Part shown: piece after piece, positions 37,026-45,846 of the stretch | Layout: the number at the start of each line of letters is the position of its first letter | How positions within the stretch are numbered: position 1 is the stretch's first letter | Notes under the pieces: model-generated | What the model saw: only the letters and a program-made list of their open reading frames with translations | Told to the model about the DNA's origin: nothing | The model's database searches: none | NCBI RefSeq assembly: GCF_000772105.1 | Contig: NZ_CP009354.1 | Location: forward strand, 2,108,001 to 2,172,000 | DNA from: Vibrio tubiashii ATCC 19109 | GTDB taxonomy: Bacteria > Pseudomonadota > Gammaproteobacteria > Enterobacterales > Vibrionaceae | Length of the DNA: 64,000 nucleotides | Direction: 5' to 3' | Made by a program: the position numbers and the translations under genes

Positions 37026-40000
37026 TTATTGGTTTGGAACTTGTTGATTTGAAGCCGGTTGTTTGTCATTAGATGGCTTTGAAAGCTCTCTTTGCTTCCA
37101 AAGCTTGAAGATTGCAGGCAGTACCAGCAGAGTCAGCAGTAGCGCTGATGCCATGCCGCCAATCATCGGCGCTGCGATACGTTGCATGACTTCAGAGCCG
37201 GTTCCATCGCCGTACATAATTGGCACCAAGCCTATGATGACTGTTAGTACCGTCATCATCACCGGACGAACCCTAAGTCCGGCACCTTCACGAATTGCGT
37301 CCGTCAAATCCCCTTTGTGTAGCGACTGCAGGTTTTGCGCGGCGTCGAGTTTACGTTGGTGCCAAGCTTGATTGAGGTAAACCAGCATGATGACGCCTAT
37401 CTCTACCGCCACCCCAGCAAGAGCAATAAAGCCCACACCGACCGCGATAGAAAAGTTGTACCCTAGGTAGTGCATCAGCCATAGTCCACCTACCATCGCC
37501 AGTGGCAGAGTACACATGATGACCAACACTTCTCCTACTTGGCGGAAGCTGAAGTAGAGCAGCAACATAATGATGGCAATGGTGATTGGCACTACTACGC
37601 TCAAGCGCTGCTTAGCACGTTCCATATATTCATATTGACCGGACCAAGTGAGCGAGTAACCCGCAGGTAGCTGGAGCTGCTCACCGACGATGGCCTGTGC
37701 TTCGTTAACGTAAGAACCTAAATCTCGACCATCAATATCAACAAACACCCAGCCGTTTGGACGAGCATTCTCGGTTTTGATCATAGGAGGGCCATCTTCA
37801 TAACGAATGTCAGCCACATCCGCCAACGCAATACGCGCGCCATTAGATGTCACTAGTGGGAGGTTTTGCAGTTTCACCACCGAATCACGGTAGTCTTGCG
37901 GGTAACGAACATTGATTGGGTAACGCTCTAACCCTTCAATTGTCTCGCCGACATTCACTCCGCCAATCGCCGTCGAGATAACTTGCTGGACATCCTGAAT
38001 ATTGAGTCCATAACGAGCAGCTGAACGACGCTTAATATCAATCGTCACGTAACGTCCACCAGCGACACGTTCAGCGTAGACTGACGCCGTTCCATTGATT
38101 TGATTTAGAAGCGGTTCAAGCTCGCCACCGATTTGCTCTATCACCTTAAGGTCAGGCCCGGCGATCTTGATGCCTATCGGTGTCTTAATCCCCGTCGCCA
38201 ACATGTCGATACGCGTTTTGATCGGCATGACCCATGCGTTGGTTAAACCAGGGAATTGAACCAGTTGATCAAACTCTTTACGTAATGACTCCGTTGTTAT
38301 CCCTTCGCGCCATTGCGCTTTGGGTTTAAGTTGAATCACAGTCTCGATCATGGTCAGCGGCGCCGGGTCAGTGGCAGTTTCTGCCCGACCAATCTTGCCC
38401 CATACCGTCTCAACCTCAGGTACAGACTTAATTAACTTGTTGGTCTGTTGTAATAGCTCACGCGCTTTACCAATGGAGATCCCCGGATAGGTGGTCGGCA
38501 TATACATTAAGTCACCTTCATCTAGAGGCGGAATGAATTCACTGCCGAGTTTGCTCATTGGATAGTAAGCAGAGGCAAGCAGACCTAATGCCAATACAAT
38601 CATGGCTTTAGGATAAGTTAAGCTTAAGTTGAGTAGCGGACGATAAAGCGCAATGAGCGCCTTATTTACTGGGTTTTTGCTCTCTGGCAGCACTTTGCCA
38701 CGAATGAAATAGCCCATCAGCACGGGCACTAGCGTAATCGCTAAACCTGCAGAAGCCGCCATCGCATAGGTTTTGGTGAACGCAAGTGGTGAGAACATCT
38801 TGCCTTCTTGACCTTCTAGCGCAAACACGGGAACAAAGCTCAAGGTAATGATCAGCAGTGAGAAGAACAGCGGCGCACCCACCTCTTGCGCAGCCTTACC
38901 TATCACTTCCCATCGGTTGTTATCATTGAGAGGCGTACGCTCGATGTGTTTATGGACATTTTCGATCATCACGATCGCCCCATCGACCATTGCGCCAATC
39001 GCAATCGCAATACCGCCCAACGACATGATGTTGGCGTTAATACCCTGCCAATGCATCACAATGAAGGCTGACAAAATCCCCACAGGTAAGCTCAGCGCAA
39101 TCACCAACGACGAGCGGATATGGAACAGGAACAGGGCGCATACAATCGCAACGACGATGAATTCCTCTGCCAGTTTTTTCCATAAATTCTCTACCGCCGA
39201 ATCAATCAATGTCGAGCGATCATAGGTCGCTTTAATCTCAACACCAGAAGGCAGACTTCGCTGCAATTCTGCGAGTTTGGCTTTGACGTTAGTGATCACT
39301 TCACTGGCGTTTTCACCAAATCGCATCACGATCACGCCGCCAACCGCTTCACCCTCGCCATTAAACTCAGAGATACCCCGGCGCATTTGAGGGCCTAGGT
39401 TAATATCTGCGATATCACCGAGTAGCAGAGGCGTTCCTTTGTCTGTCACTTTAAGTGGTAAGGATTGAATATCTTCAACACTCGATAGGTAACCTGTAGT
39501 ACGTACCATGTGTTCCGCTTCCGCCGCTTCGATGACTGAAGCACCTGTTTCTTGGTTGCCTTGCTGAATCGCCTTATTGACTTGTTGCAACGTCAGGTTG
39601 TAAGCGCGCAGTTTGGCCGGGTCAATTTGTACTTGATACTGTTTGACCATACCGCCAACAGTCGCAACCTCAGACACACCATCAACTGTTTGCAGCTCAT
39701 ACTTCAAAAACCAGTCTTGCAGCGAACGTAGCTCAGCCAGATCGTGTTGACCTGTTTTGTCTTGCAGCACATAGCTGTATACCCAACCTACCCCTGTGGC
39801 ATCTGGCCCTAGTGTGGGTTTCGCCCCGGAAGGAAGATTAGGCGCTACCTGACTGAGATACTCCAGCACTCGTGAACGCGCCCAATACATATCGGTATCA
39901 TCGTTAAAAATGATATAGACGTATGAGTCGCCAAAGAATGAATAACCCCGCACTGTTTCTGCACCGGGAACAGCAAGCATGGCCGTTGTCAGTGGGTAGG

Positions 40001-40196
40001 TGACTTGATCCTCCACCACCTGAGGCGCCTGACCGGGATAGCTGGTTTTTATGATCACCTGAACATCGGAAAGATCGGGTATAGCGTCCACTGGGGTGTT
40101 CTTCAGGCTATAAAGACCACCCAAGGTTAAAGCTAAAGTCGCAATCAGTACTAAGAAACGATTACTGATCGACCATCGAATAATCGCACTAATCAT
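37026..40196 (-). CDS. cusA: Copper/silver efflux RND pump CusA
   Basis: A 1056-residue heavy-metal RND transporter. It begins MISAIIRWSISNRFLVLI and has 12 membrane segments, two large periplasmic loops (about 40-330 and 560-870), and the proton-relay region GAMVDGAIVMIENVHKHIE in the fourth membrane segment. The HME-RND motif DLSDVQVIIKTSYPGQAP is present. It extrudes Cu(I)/Ag(I) from the periplasm through CusBC. It overlaps cusB by four bases (ATGA). Confidence 0.96.
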   Translation of the reverse strand: MISAIIRWSISNRFLVLIATLALTLGGLYSLKNTPVDAIPDLSDVQVIIKTSYPGQAPQVVEDQVTYPLTTAMLAVPGAETVRGYSFFGDSYVYIIFNDDTDMYWARSRVLEYLSQVAPNLPSGAKPTLGPDATGVGWVYSYVLQDKTGQHDLAELRSLQDWFLKYELQTVDGVSEVATVGGMVKQYQVQIDPAKLRAYNLTLQQVNKAIQQGNQETGASVIEAAEAEHMVRTTGYLSSVEDIQSLPLKVTDKGTPLLLGDIADINLGPQMRRGISEFNGEGEAVGGVIVMRFGENASEVITNVKAKLAELQRSLPSGVEIKATYDRSTLIDSAVENLWKKLAEEFIVVAIVCALFLFHIRSSLVIALSLPVGILSAFIVMHWQGINANIMSLGGIAIAIGAMVDGAIVMIENVHKHIERTPLNDNNRWEVIGKAAQEVGAPLFFSLLIITLSFVPVFALEGQEGKMFSPLAFTKTYAMAASAGLAITLVPVLMGYFIRGKVLPESKNPVNKALIALYRPLLNLSLTYPKAMIVLALGLLASAYYPMSKLGSEFIPPLDEGDLMYMPTTYPGISIGKARELLQQTNKLIKSVPEVETVWGKIGRAETATDPAPLTMIETVIQLKPKAQWREGITTESLRKEFDQLVQFPGLTNAWVMPIKTRIDMLATGIKTPIGIKIAGPDLKVIEQIGGELEPLLNQINGTASVYAERVAGGRYVTIDIKRRSAARYGLNIQDVQQVISTAIGGVNVGETIEGLERYPINVRYPQDYRDSVVKLQNLPLVTSNGARIALADVADIRYEDGPPMIKTENARPNGWVFVDIDGRDLGSYVNEAQAIVGEQLQLPAGYSLTWSGQYEYMERAKQRLSVVVPITIAIIMLLLYFSFRQVGEVLVIMCTLPLAMVGGLWLMHYLGYNFSIAVGVGFIALAGVAVEIGVIMLVYLNQAWHQRKLDAAQNLQSLHKGDLTDAIREGAGLRVRPVMMTVLTVIIGLVPIMYGDGTGSEVMQRIAAPMIGGMASALLLTLLVLPAIFKLWKQRELSKPSNDKQPASNQQVPNQ

Positions 40197-41908
40197 ACTG
40201 GCTCCTCACTCACCGTGATTTGCTTAAGTAGGTAATCCGCCCCTTGCTTTTCAACTAGAAATCGAACTTTCTGACCTTCCTCAAACCCGGATAAATCCAC
40301 TTCATCACCCACCGAGAAGTTCATCTCTCCCGCCTGCCAATCCCATTCCGCGACGGGTAAATGTTGTAAGGTAATCATGCCGAAGTCCGCCATCAACATG
40401 GTGATATCTCCGCTTACCCACACCTCATTGGCGACAACACTGTCACCGACTCGATAATCAACAATTTGATACTGACCTTCCGGCGTTTTTTGCATCTCAA
40501 ATTCTATAGCTTGGCCTGATTTCAGCTCTTGCATGTTTAGCTGTTCAGCTACAGTAAAGTTCATCACCATACCCGGCCACTGCCACTCAGGAACGGCTTG
40601 GTGATTGATGGTTAGCATTCGATGCCCTGCCATCACATCGGTAATTTCACCTTGAGCCCAAACAGTCTCAGCAGGTGTCTCAGTGCCATTAATTCGCGAC
40701 AGGTCGGCAGATTGACTCGATTCTGAATCCAACATAAAGTGCGCCGACGTCACGACACTTTCCCCTAGGGTGAGTCCTCCAAGTACCTCGACACTTTCGC
40801 CTGCTTCTCGACCCACATTGATGCGCGCAGAACGATACTTTCCGTTGCCTTCTGCAAGTACTACGCGGGTCATACCTCCTGAACGAATTACGGCAGATTT
40901 AGGGACAGTTAATACCGACTCTTGGGTAACGGGCTGCAGCGCAATATTGGCAAACATATTCGGTTTGAGTTCACCATTGGGGTTAGGGAACTTCAGACGT
41001 ACCCGCAAAGTACGCGTACTCGGATCAAGAATGGGATAGACATAGTCCACTTCTCCTTGCCACTGACCATCGGGTATCGCATCAAGTGTCATCGTAGCGA
41101 TGCTGCCTGCTTGCATCCAATGGGCTTGGCGCTCAAAGACTTCCGCATCGACCCAGACTTCTTCCAGCGGGCCAGCACTGATCACCGCTTGCGCTGGCGA
41201 TAAGTACCCCCCTTCGCGAATATTCAAGCTCGCGATAACGCCATCCGCCGGAGCTTTAATCTCGATAGATTGAGACGCTTTACCTCGCTTCTTGATTGCT
41301 TTAATTTGCGTGCGATCGACCCCTAAGGTCACCAAGCGCTCGGTCGCCCCTGTCACCAAACCACTTCGACCGGTTCGATAAGCGTTGAGTAACTCTTCTT
41401 GCGCTTTAATTAGCTCTGGAGAGTAGAGCGTAAATAACACTTCACCCTTCGCGACTTTTTCTCCTACCGCATTGATATTGAGTTTTTCTACCCAGCCAGC
41501 AACACGCACATTGGTTTGCCATAAACGACTTTCATCAAATGCAACGTAACCAACGGTTTCAATCCTTGGTGACAAGCGCTGCTTCTCAACTGCCGCGGTT
41601 TTCACTCCTAGGTTATTTTCTACCGATGGGTCTATCGTCACTGTGCCCGGCTTGTTGGCGTCTGAAGCTAGATTCTCGGCATAGACAGGGATAAGATCCA
41701 TCCCCATCGGCGATTTACCCGGTTTATCGCGTTGGTAATTTGGGTCCATCGGTGCCACCCAATACAAAGGCTCGTTTGAGTCTTTACTTGGAGCCACAGC
41801 ATCCGCCATTTTCATCAAAGAGTGACTAGGCAAAATCTGGCTCACACCAAAGCCAATACCACCACCGATCAATAGTGCGATCGTCGCTACCTTAAATGTT
41901 TTCATCAT
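40193..41908 (-). CDS. cusB: Copper/silver efflux adaptor CusB with two fused C-terminal CusF-like domains
   Basis: 571 residues, longer than E. coli CusB (~407). The layout is: an N-terminal anchor or signal; a heavy-metal-binding motif (APMDPNYQRDKPGKSPMGMDL, ~50-72, partly diverged); the CusB adaptor domains (~90-410, with WVEKLNINAVGEKVAKGEVL); then two tandem CusF-like barrels (~418-495 and ~498-565). Barrel 1 keeps all copper ligands (H436, W444, M447, M449). Barrel 2 keeps H516, W524 and M529 but has Gly at 527 in place of the first Met. The chaperone that E. coli makes as separate CusF is thus built into the adaptor, and no separate cusF is seen nearby. Confidence 0.94.
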   Translation of the reverse strand: MMKTFKVATIALLIGGGIGFGVSQILPSHSLMKMADAVAPSKDSNEPLYWVAPMDPNYQRDKPGKSPMGMDLIPVYAENLASDANKPGTVTIDPSVENNLGVKTAAVEKQRLSPRIETVGYVAFDESRLWQTNVRVAGWVEKLNINAVGEKVAKGEVLFTLYSPELIKAQEELLNAYRTGRSGLVTGATERLVTLGVDRTQIKAIKKRGKASQSIEIKAPADGVIASLNIREGGYLSPAQAVISAGPLEEVWVDAEVFERQAHWMQAGSIATMTLDAIPDGQWQGEVDYVYPILDPSTRTLRVRLKFPNPNGELKPNMFANIALQPVTQESVLTVPKSAVIRSGGMTRVVLAEGNGKYRSARINVGREAGESVEVLGGLTLGESVVTSAHFMLDSESSQSADLSRINGTETPAETVWAQGEITDVMAGHRMLTINHQAVPEWQWPGMVMNFTVAEQLNMQELKSGQAIEFEMQKTPEGQYQIVDYRVGDSVVANEVWVSGDITMLMADFGMITLQHLPVAEWDWQAGEMNFSVGDEVDLSGFEEGQKVRFLVEKQGADYLLKQITVSEEPV

Positions 41909-41922
41909 TATTCCTTATTGTT

Positions 41923-43272
41923 CTACTGAGTGATTTCAGGTAGCGAGACCTGAAACTCGAAAGCGCTAAATAGCGTCGCTAAGTTACTCTTGACGATGTT
42001 TAGATCGGTCAATAAGCGTTGCTGTTCTAATTGCAAAGCAAGGTCATCTCTCGTGGCGCTTATCACGTCGCTAAACTGCGCGGTGTTATTTTGATAACCC
42101 CGCTCGACGGCGAGAATTCTTGCTCGCGCTTGAGGTAGTAAGGTGGTTTGGTAGCGTTCAAGTCGTTGATTTAAATTGCGCTCATCAACCAGCAACGCGT
42201 TCACTTTGGCATTCATCTGTGCTAGCAAAGTGTCTTTCTGAGACTTAGTCGCCCCAACTTGATACTGCGCGGCGGCTAGGTTTCTATCTTGTCGATTGCC
42301 CGTAAACAGCGGAACATCGACAGTCAAATAGGCGCTGACAAGATCAGAGGCAGGTTCACCCATCATGTTGTTTGCCTGTCGATAGGCATACATCACTTCA
42401 ACACCAACTTGAGGTGTATAAGCTTGTTCGGCGATATTGACCTGAGTTTCATTCACAGCTATCGAAGCATCGATCATCTGCACCATTGGATGTCGTTTAA
42501 GTAACTCGAAGTGGTCAGTTTGGTTTGCGCTGCTATCTAGCTTATTAGCCAGTCTGTGCCAATCTAACTGATTGCTCGCTCGCAAATCACCGTGTTGATT
42601 GAGCCAGCCAATGCCTAGCCACTCAGAGAATTGAGAGATCAATCGAGTTTGCATTTGGCTGTTGGCTTGCAGTTGCTCATCAAGCTTGCTGACTTGAAGC
42701 TGGGCATTGAGTAAGTCTTGAGATTCACTCTTACCAATTGAATAGTTGGTTTGAATAAAGCCCTGTAGCTCGACGAGTAACTGTTTGTTTTCTTGCAGAA
42801 TCTGCTCAGCTTGTTGCAAATAACCCAGCTCTAACCACAGCTGAGTCATCGCATTAGCAACCTCTAGTTCACGCGATTGCAATTGCAGTGTCACGCCATC
42901 TGCTTGTTGGTTCGCTTTCTTACGTTGCAGTTCGAGTGTCGAGCCCCGTTCAAACTGCTGCATCAAACCGACTGAGATGTTGGTCATTGGGTCTTCATCA
43001 AACTTAAAGCTTTCGGTTGGCAAACCGCCAAACCCCACTTTCAGTTTTGGGTCCATTAAGGTTGAATTAGCAATACCCGTTTCTCTCATTGCGAGTGATT
43101 GGGCGTAGAGCTGCTTACGATTGGTGTCATTGTTTAACGCAGTATCAATCATCTGCGCCAGTAAATCGCGATGTGGCTGAGTTGCTATATCGGCCTTAGC
43201 CAATGCAGCAATCGGGGCAAACCACAACGCTGCACTTAGCGTAAGTGCCAGACAGGTTGGTTTAGTCTTCAC
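41923..43272 (-). CDS. cusC: TolC-family outer membrane channel CusC-like
   Basis: 449 residues with signal peptide (VKTKPTCLALTLSAALWFAPIAALA, GTG start at 43272) and helical OEP repeats. The frame is open 21 codons further upstream, but the signal peptide begins at the GTG. The ribosome-binding site is weak (GGA). It is the outer-membrane duct of the Cus system; the gap to cusB is 14 bases. It lacks the lipobox Cys of E. coli CusC. Confidence 0.9.
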   Translation of the reverse strand: MKTKPTCLALTLSAALWFAPIAALAKADIATQPHRDLLAQMIDTALNNDTNRKQLYAQSLAMRETGIANSTLMDPKLKVGFGGLPTESFKFDEDPMTNISVGLMQQFERGSTLELQRKKANQQADGVTLQLQSRELEVANAMTQLWLELGYLQQAEQILQENKQLLVELQGFIQTNYSIGKSESQDLLNAQLQVSKLDEQLQANSQMQTRLISQFSEWLGIGWLNQHGDLRASNQLDWHRLANKLDSSANQTDHFELLKRHPMVQMIDASIAVNETQVNIAEQAYTPQVGVEVMYAYRQANNMMGEPASDLVSAYLTVDVPLFTGNRQDRNLAAAQYQVGATKSQKDTLLAQMNAKVNALLVDERNLNQRLERYQTTLLPQARARILAVERGYQNNTAQFSDVISATRDDLALQLEQQRLLTDLNIVKSNLATLFSAFEFQVSLPEITQ

Positions 43273-43359
43273 GTAGTAATCCGTTTCTATGTGCCTAAAA
43301 AGGCATAAAGGCGCCTCTTCACGAACAAATCGCAAAGAGATGAAGTAATAGAAAACGAG

Positions 43360-43737
43360 TTACGCTATTGGGGGGCGATACAGGGAGGACGTTTGGTTGA
43401 TCGGCACGCTTCTATCGTCACGGACAATAAGAGCAAGGTGACTAGAAGTCGAGTTGACTGGCTGATAGTGATTGAGCAAGGCAAAGACTGTCATACACAT
43501 CACGTCGCAGCACATGTGCTGACTAGGCTCGGACTCACATTCCTCCATCATCATCGGGGAATGTTCTTCTAGATTAGATTTCATCGGCATATTGCATGCA
43601 CTTTGAGAATGATGCATTGAGCTTGCGTCCATCATTTCAAAGCTCATTAAAGGCGCACTACTAGATAAGGTCGAAAACAGCATCGAAAGCATGCTGATCG
43701 CAACAATCCAGATTTTTTGGCTGACTCTGAACGTCAT
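43360..43737 (-). CDS. Small exported Met/Cys/His-rich protein leading the copper operon
   Basis: 125 residues. The start is taken at 43737, where AGGTG precedes the ATG; an ATG nine codons earlier is less likely. There is an N-terminal hydrophobic signal (IWIVAISMLSMLFSTLSSSA). The mature part is rich in Met, His and Cys (MMDASSMHHSQSACNMPM; SPMMMEECESEPSQHMCCDV), a pattern suited to Cu(I). It is the first gene after the CueR-type promoter, 87 bases before cusC. No family is recognised; it may be a periplasmic copper chaperone or sponge. Confidence 0.75.
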   Translation of the reverse strand: MTFRVSQKIWIVAISMLSMLFSTLSSSAPLMSFEMMDASSMHHSQSACNMPMKSNLEEHSPMMMEECESEPSQHMCCDVMCMTVFALLNHYQPVNSTSSHLALIVRDDRSVPINQTSSLYRPPIA

Positions 43738-43766
43738 AACGCACCTAATAATGAACAATCTCATTC

Positions 43767-43797
43767 ATGCTAAACCTTACCCTAAGGGGAGGGTCAA
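43767..43797 (-). promoter_or_regulatory. CueR/MerR-type promoter of the copper efflux operon
   Basis: On the minus strand, -35 TTGACC (43797-43792) and -10 TAGCAT (43772-43767) are separated by exactly 19 bases. The spacer holds the dyad ACCCTCCCC...GGGTAAGGT. The long spacer and arms match the CueR-controlled copA/cueO promoters of E. coli. A start site near 43760 would give a short leader before the ATG at 43737. The cueR gene itself is not in the window. Confidence 0.85.
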
Positions 43798-43958
43798 TCA
43801 CTCTTTACCTATCCAATGACAAAAACTTAGACCCTAAGCCAAAACTCTGCGGCTTAAACCGCTTGTAATGAAACAAAAACGTCATATTGAGGTCCCAAAC
43901 TACTTATTAAGTAAATTGTCATCTAAATTTGTAGGTAGGAATAATCAAGGTGCACATT

Positions 43959-44732
43959 ATGGGTAAGCTTGTCGCATTACTACTGTTGTTGAGTTACTCA
44001 TCGTTTTGCAGCGCAGAGGTCGTTAACAAATCCGTTAACCTTGTGGTCGGCGATTGGGAGCCCTACACCAGCAGCCAAGACAACTCTAATTATAAAATCT
44101 CAGAGACGCTAGTCCGCGCCGCTTTTGCCACACAGGGTTATCAAGTCAAAATTGAGTATCACCCTTGGAGTCGCGCTTATCGCTACGCCCAAACAGACAA
44201 ATACGACGGGACTTTCCCTTGGTTTAAAAACAGTGAAAGGGAAGCATTATTCCTATTCTCATCACCATTATTTGTGCAGAAGATCGTGTTCTTTTATCAC
44301 AGCAATAGCCAATTTGACTGGCAAGACATAGCCGACCTCAACCAATATCAAATCGGTGCGACTCAAGAATATGAAGTAACCCGCTTAATGCGATCTAACG
44401 GGGTAAAGCTCGAAATCTCAAACTCTGATGACGTCAATTTCATTAAGCTTGGCAAGCATAGAATTGACGCCTACCCCGCAGGGCTAGAACGTGGCTACTA
44501 TATGCTTGGCAATTTACTTCCAGCCATGCAAATCAATCAGCTCAAGGTGCACCCCAAACCGATTATCGAAAATGATATGTATGTGATGTTCTCAAAGCAA
44601 AACCTCAGCCGCAGCCAAGAACTCAAAGAGGCGCTTCGTTTAGGGATTGAGCAGTTAATAAAATCGGGGGAGTATCAGAAAATCATTGATGTAGAGAAGC
44701 AAATTAGAACAGAGTCCTCAGTGCAGAATTAG
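43959..44732 (+). CDS. Periplasmic solute-binding protein of the SBP_bac_3 type (transporter-less)
   Basis: 257 residues. A signal peptide (MGKLVALLLLLSYSSFCSA) is followed by an amino-acid-binding-protein fold (VGDWEPYTSSQDNSN; YDGTFPWFKNSEREALFLFS). The ATG at 43959 is preferred to the GTG at 43950, since AAGG lies before it. No ABC transporter genes adjoin it, as is common for such vibrio proteins. The ligand is unknown. Confidence 0.82.
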   Translation: MGKLVALLLLLSYSSFCSAEVVNKSVNLVVGDWEPYTSSQDNSNYKISETLVRAAFATQGYQVKIEYHPWSRAYRYAQTDKYDGTFPWFKNSEREALFLFSSPLFVQKIVFFYHSNSQFDWQDIADLNQYQIGATQEYEVTRLMRSNGVKLEISNSDDVNFIKLGKHRIDAYPAGLERGYYMLGNLLPAMQINQLKVHPKPIIENDMYVMFSKQNLSRSQELKEALRLGIEQLIKSGEYQKIIDVEKQIRTESSVQN

Positions 44733-44804
44733 TCTTTGTCATATTTCTGTCGTAATCTTGGCGTAAAAGACATTGTTTAATATAAAACAATAAAGGCTAT
44801 CCTT

Positions 44805-45782
44805 TTGAAATCGCTATTTTCTGCCACATTACTTTCACTGATTATTTCCTCACCTCTTCATGCTAAAGGCATGCAGCTTGAAGTGTCTGACCCCATATTA
44901 AATAAAGAGTTTCCTTCCGCTTCAGGCGCGGTATTTAGCAATAACAAAGTCTATGCGATTGGGGATGATTCTCCCTACCTCTTTGAATTGGACGCTGATC
45001 TAACCATTCAAGACAAGCAGCTCATCAAACACTACCCTATCGCCAAAAACGGTCGCATCGCAAAGAAGGTTAAGCCTGATTTTGAAGCCATGGATGAAGT
45101 GGATTTTTATGGTAAACCTGCGTTCGTGATCTTAGGTTCCGGAAGCAAAGCGCATAAACGTGAATGGGCATTTTTGTTCACCCAAGATCAACAGACCAAG
45201 ATTGAGCGATCATTAAGACCTCTTTACCAGCAGCTCTATAAGCAGAGTGGTTTTAGCGGTAAGCAAAAGCTCAACATTGAAGGGCTTGCAAGTACCGATA
45301 AGTACGTTTTCGTACTCAATCGCGGTAACTCAGGCACTAATGTCATTTTCCGTCTACGTCTCGATGAGTTTGTCCAATATCTAGAAGGTCAAACCGATAG
45401 CGTCAACGAGATTACTGTTACCCATGTTCAGCTCCCTATCTATCAGGGTTACGAAGCGACATTATCAGGTGCAGAATATTGGCCTGAGGCTGAGCAACTT
45501 GTTTTTACCGCTTCAATAGAAGCCACGGGGGATGCTTACAACGACGGAGATATTTGGGGTAGCTTTGTTGGCACAGTGCCTGTAAATCAACTCGGCGTTC
45601 ATGGCAGCAAACTAGACCTGACCGAAGCAACCATACCGGTAATGAAAAATGGTCAGCGAGTTATCACAAAAGTGGAAACCGTTGCTATCACTGAAAGTAG
45701 TAGCGATAAAATCAAAGGTGTATTGCTGAGTGACAATGATGATGGAACGAGCGAGCTATTTCACTTTGAGTTAACTCACTAG
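44805..45782 (+). CDS. Exported protein of unknown function, probable beta-propeller
   Basis: 325 residues starting at TTG, with AAAGG some nine bases upstream. The start is fixed by the signal peptide KSLFSATLLSLIISSPLHA. The mature part has propeller-like strands (GAVFSNNKVYAIGDDSPYL; NIEGLASTDKYVFVLNRGNS; VETVAITESSSDKIKGVLLS), similar in style to phytase-like or SdiA-regulated propellers. A terminator follows. It is expressed independently of the preceding gene or by read-through (72-base gap). Confidence 0.75.
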   Translation: MKSLFSATLLSLIISSPLHAKGMQLEVSDPILNKEFPSASGAVFSNNKVYAIGDDSPYLFELDADLTIQDKQLIKHYPIAKNGRIAKKVKPDFEAMDEVDFYGKPAFVILGSGSKAHKREWAFLFTQDQQTKIERSLRPLYQQLYKQSGFSGKQKLNIEGLASTDKYVFVLNRGNSGTNVIFRLRLDEFVQYLEGQTDSVNEITVTHVQLPIYQGYEATLSGAEYWPEAEQLVFTASIEATGDAYNDGDIWGSFVGTVPVNQLGVHGSKLDLTEATIPVMKNGQRVITKVETVAITESSSDKIKGVLLSDNDDGTSELFHFELTH

Positions 45783-45800
45783 GAGTGATTCTACAAACAA

Positions 45801-45839
45801 AGCCCCTAAGCAGCCATGATGCTTAAGGGGCTCTTTTTT
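45801..45839 (+). terminator. Rho-independent terminator after the exported propeller gene
   Basis: AGCCCCTAAGC (45801-45811) pairs with GCTTAAGGGGCT (from 45821) with one bulged base, followed by six Ts. Confidence 0.85.
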
Positions 45840-45846
45840 GAAAATC

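Noticed and set aside
38848..39225. 125-codon frame antisense to cusA
   Set aside because: A shadow of the cusA membrane-segment region; no start signals.
43950..43958. GTG start for the periplasmic binding protein
   Set aside because: The GTG lies within the probable ribosome-binding site; the ATG nine bases later fits better.
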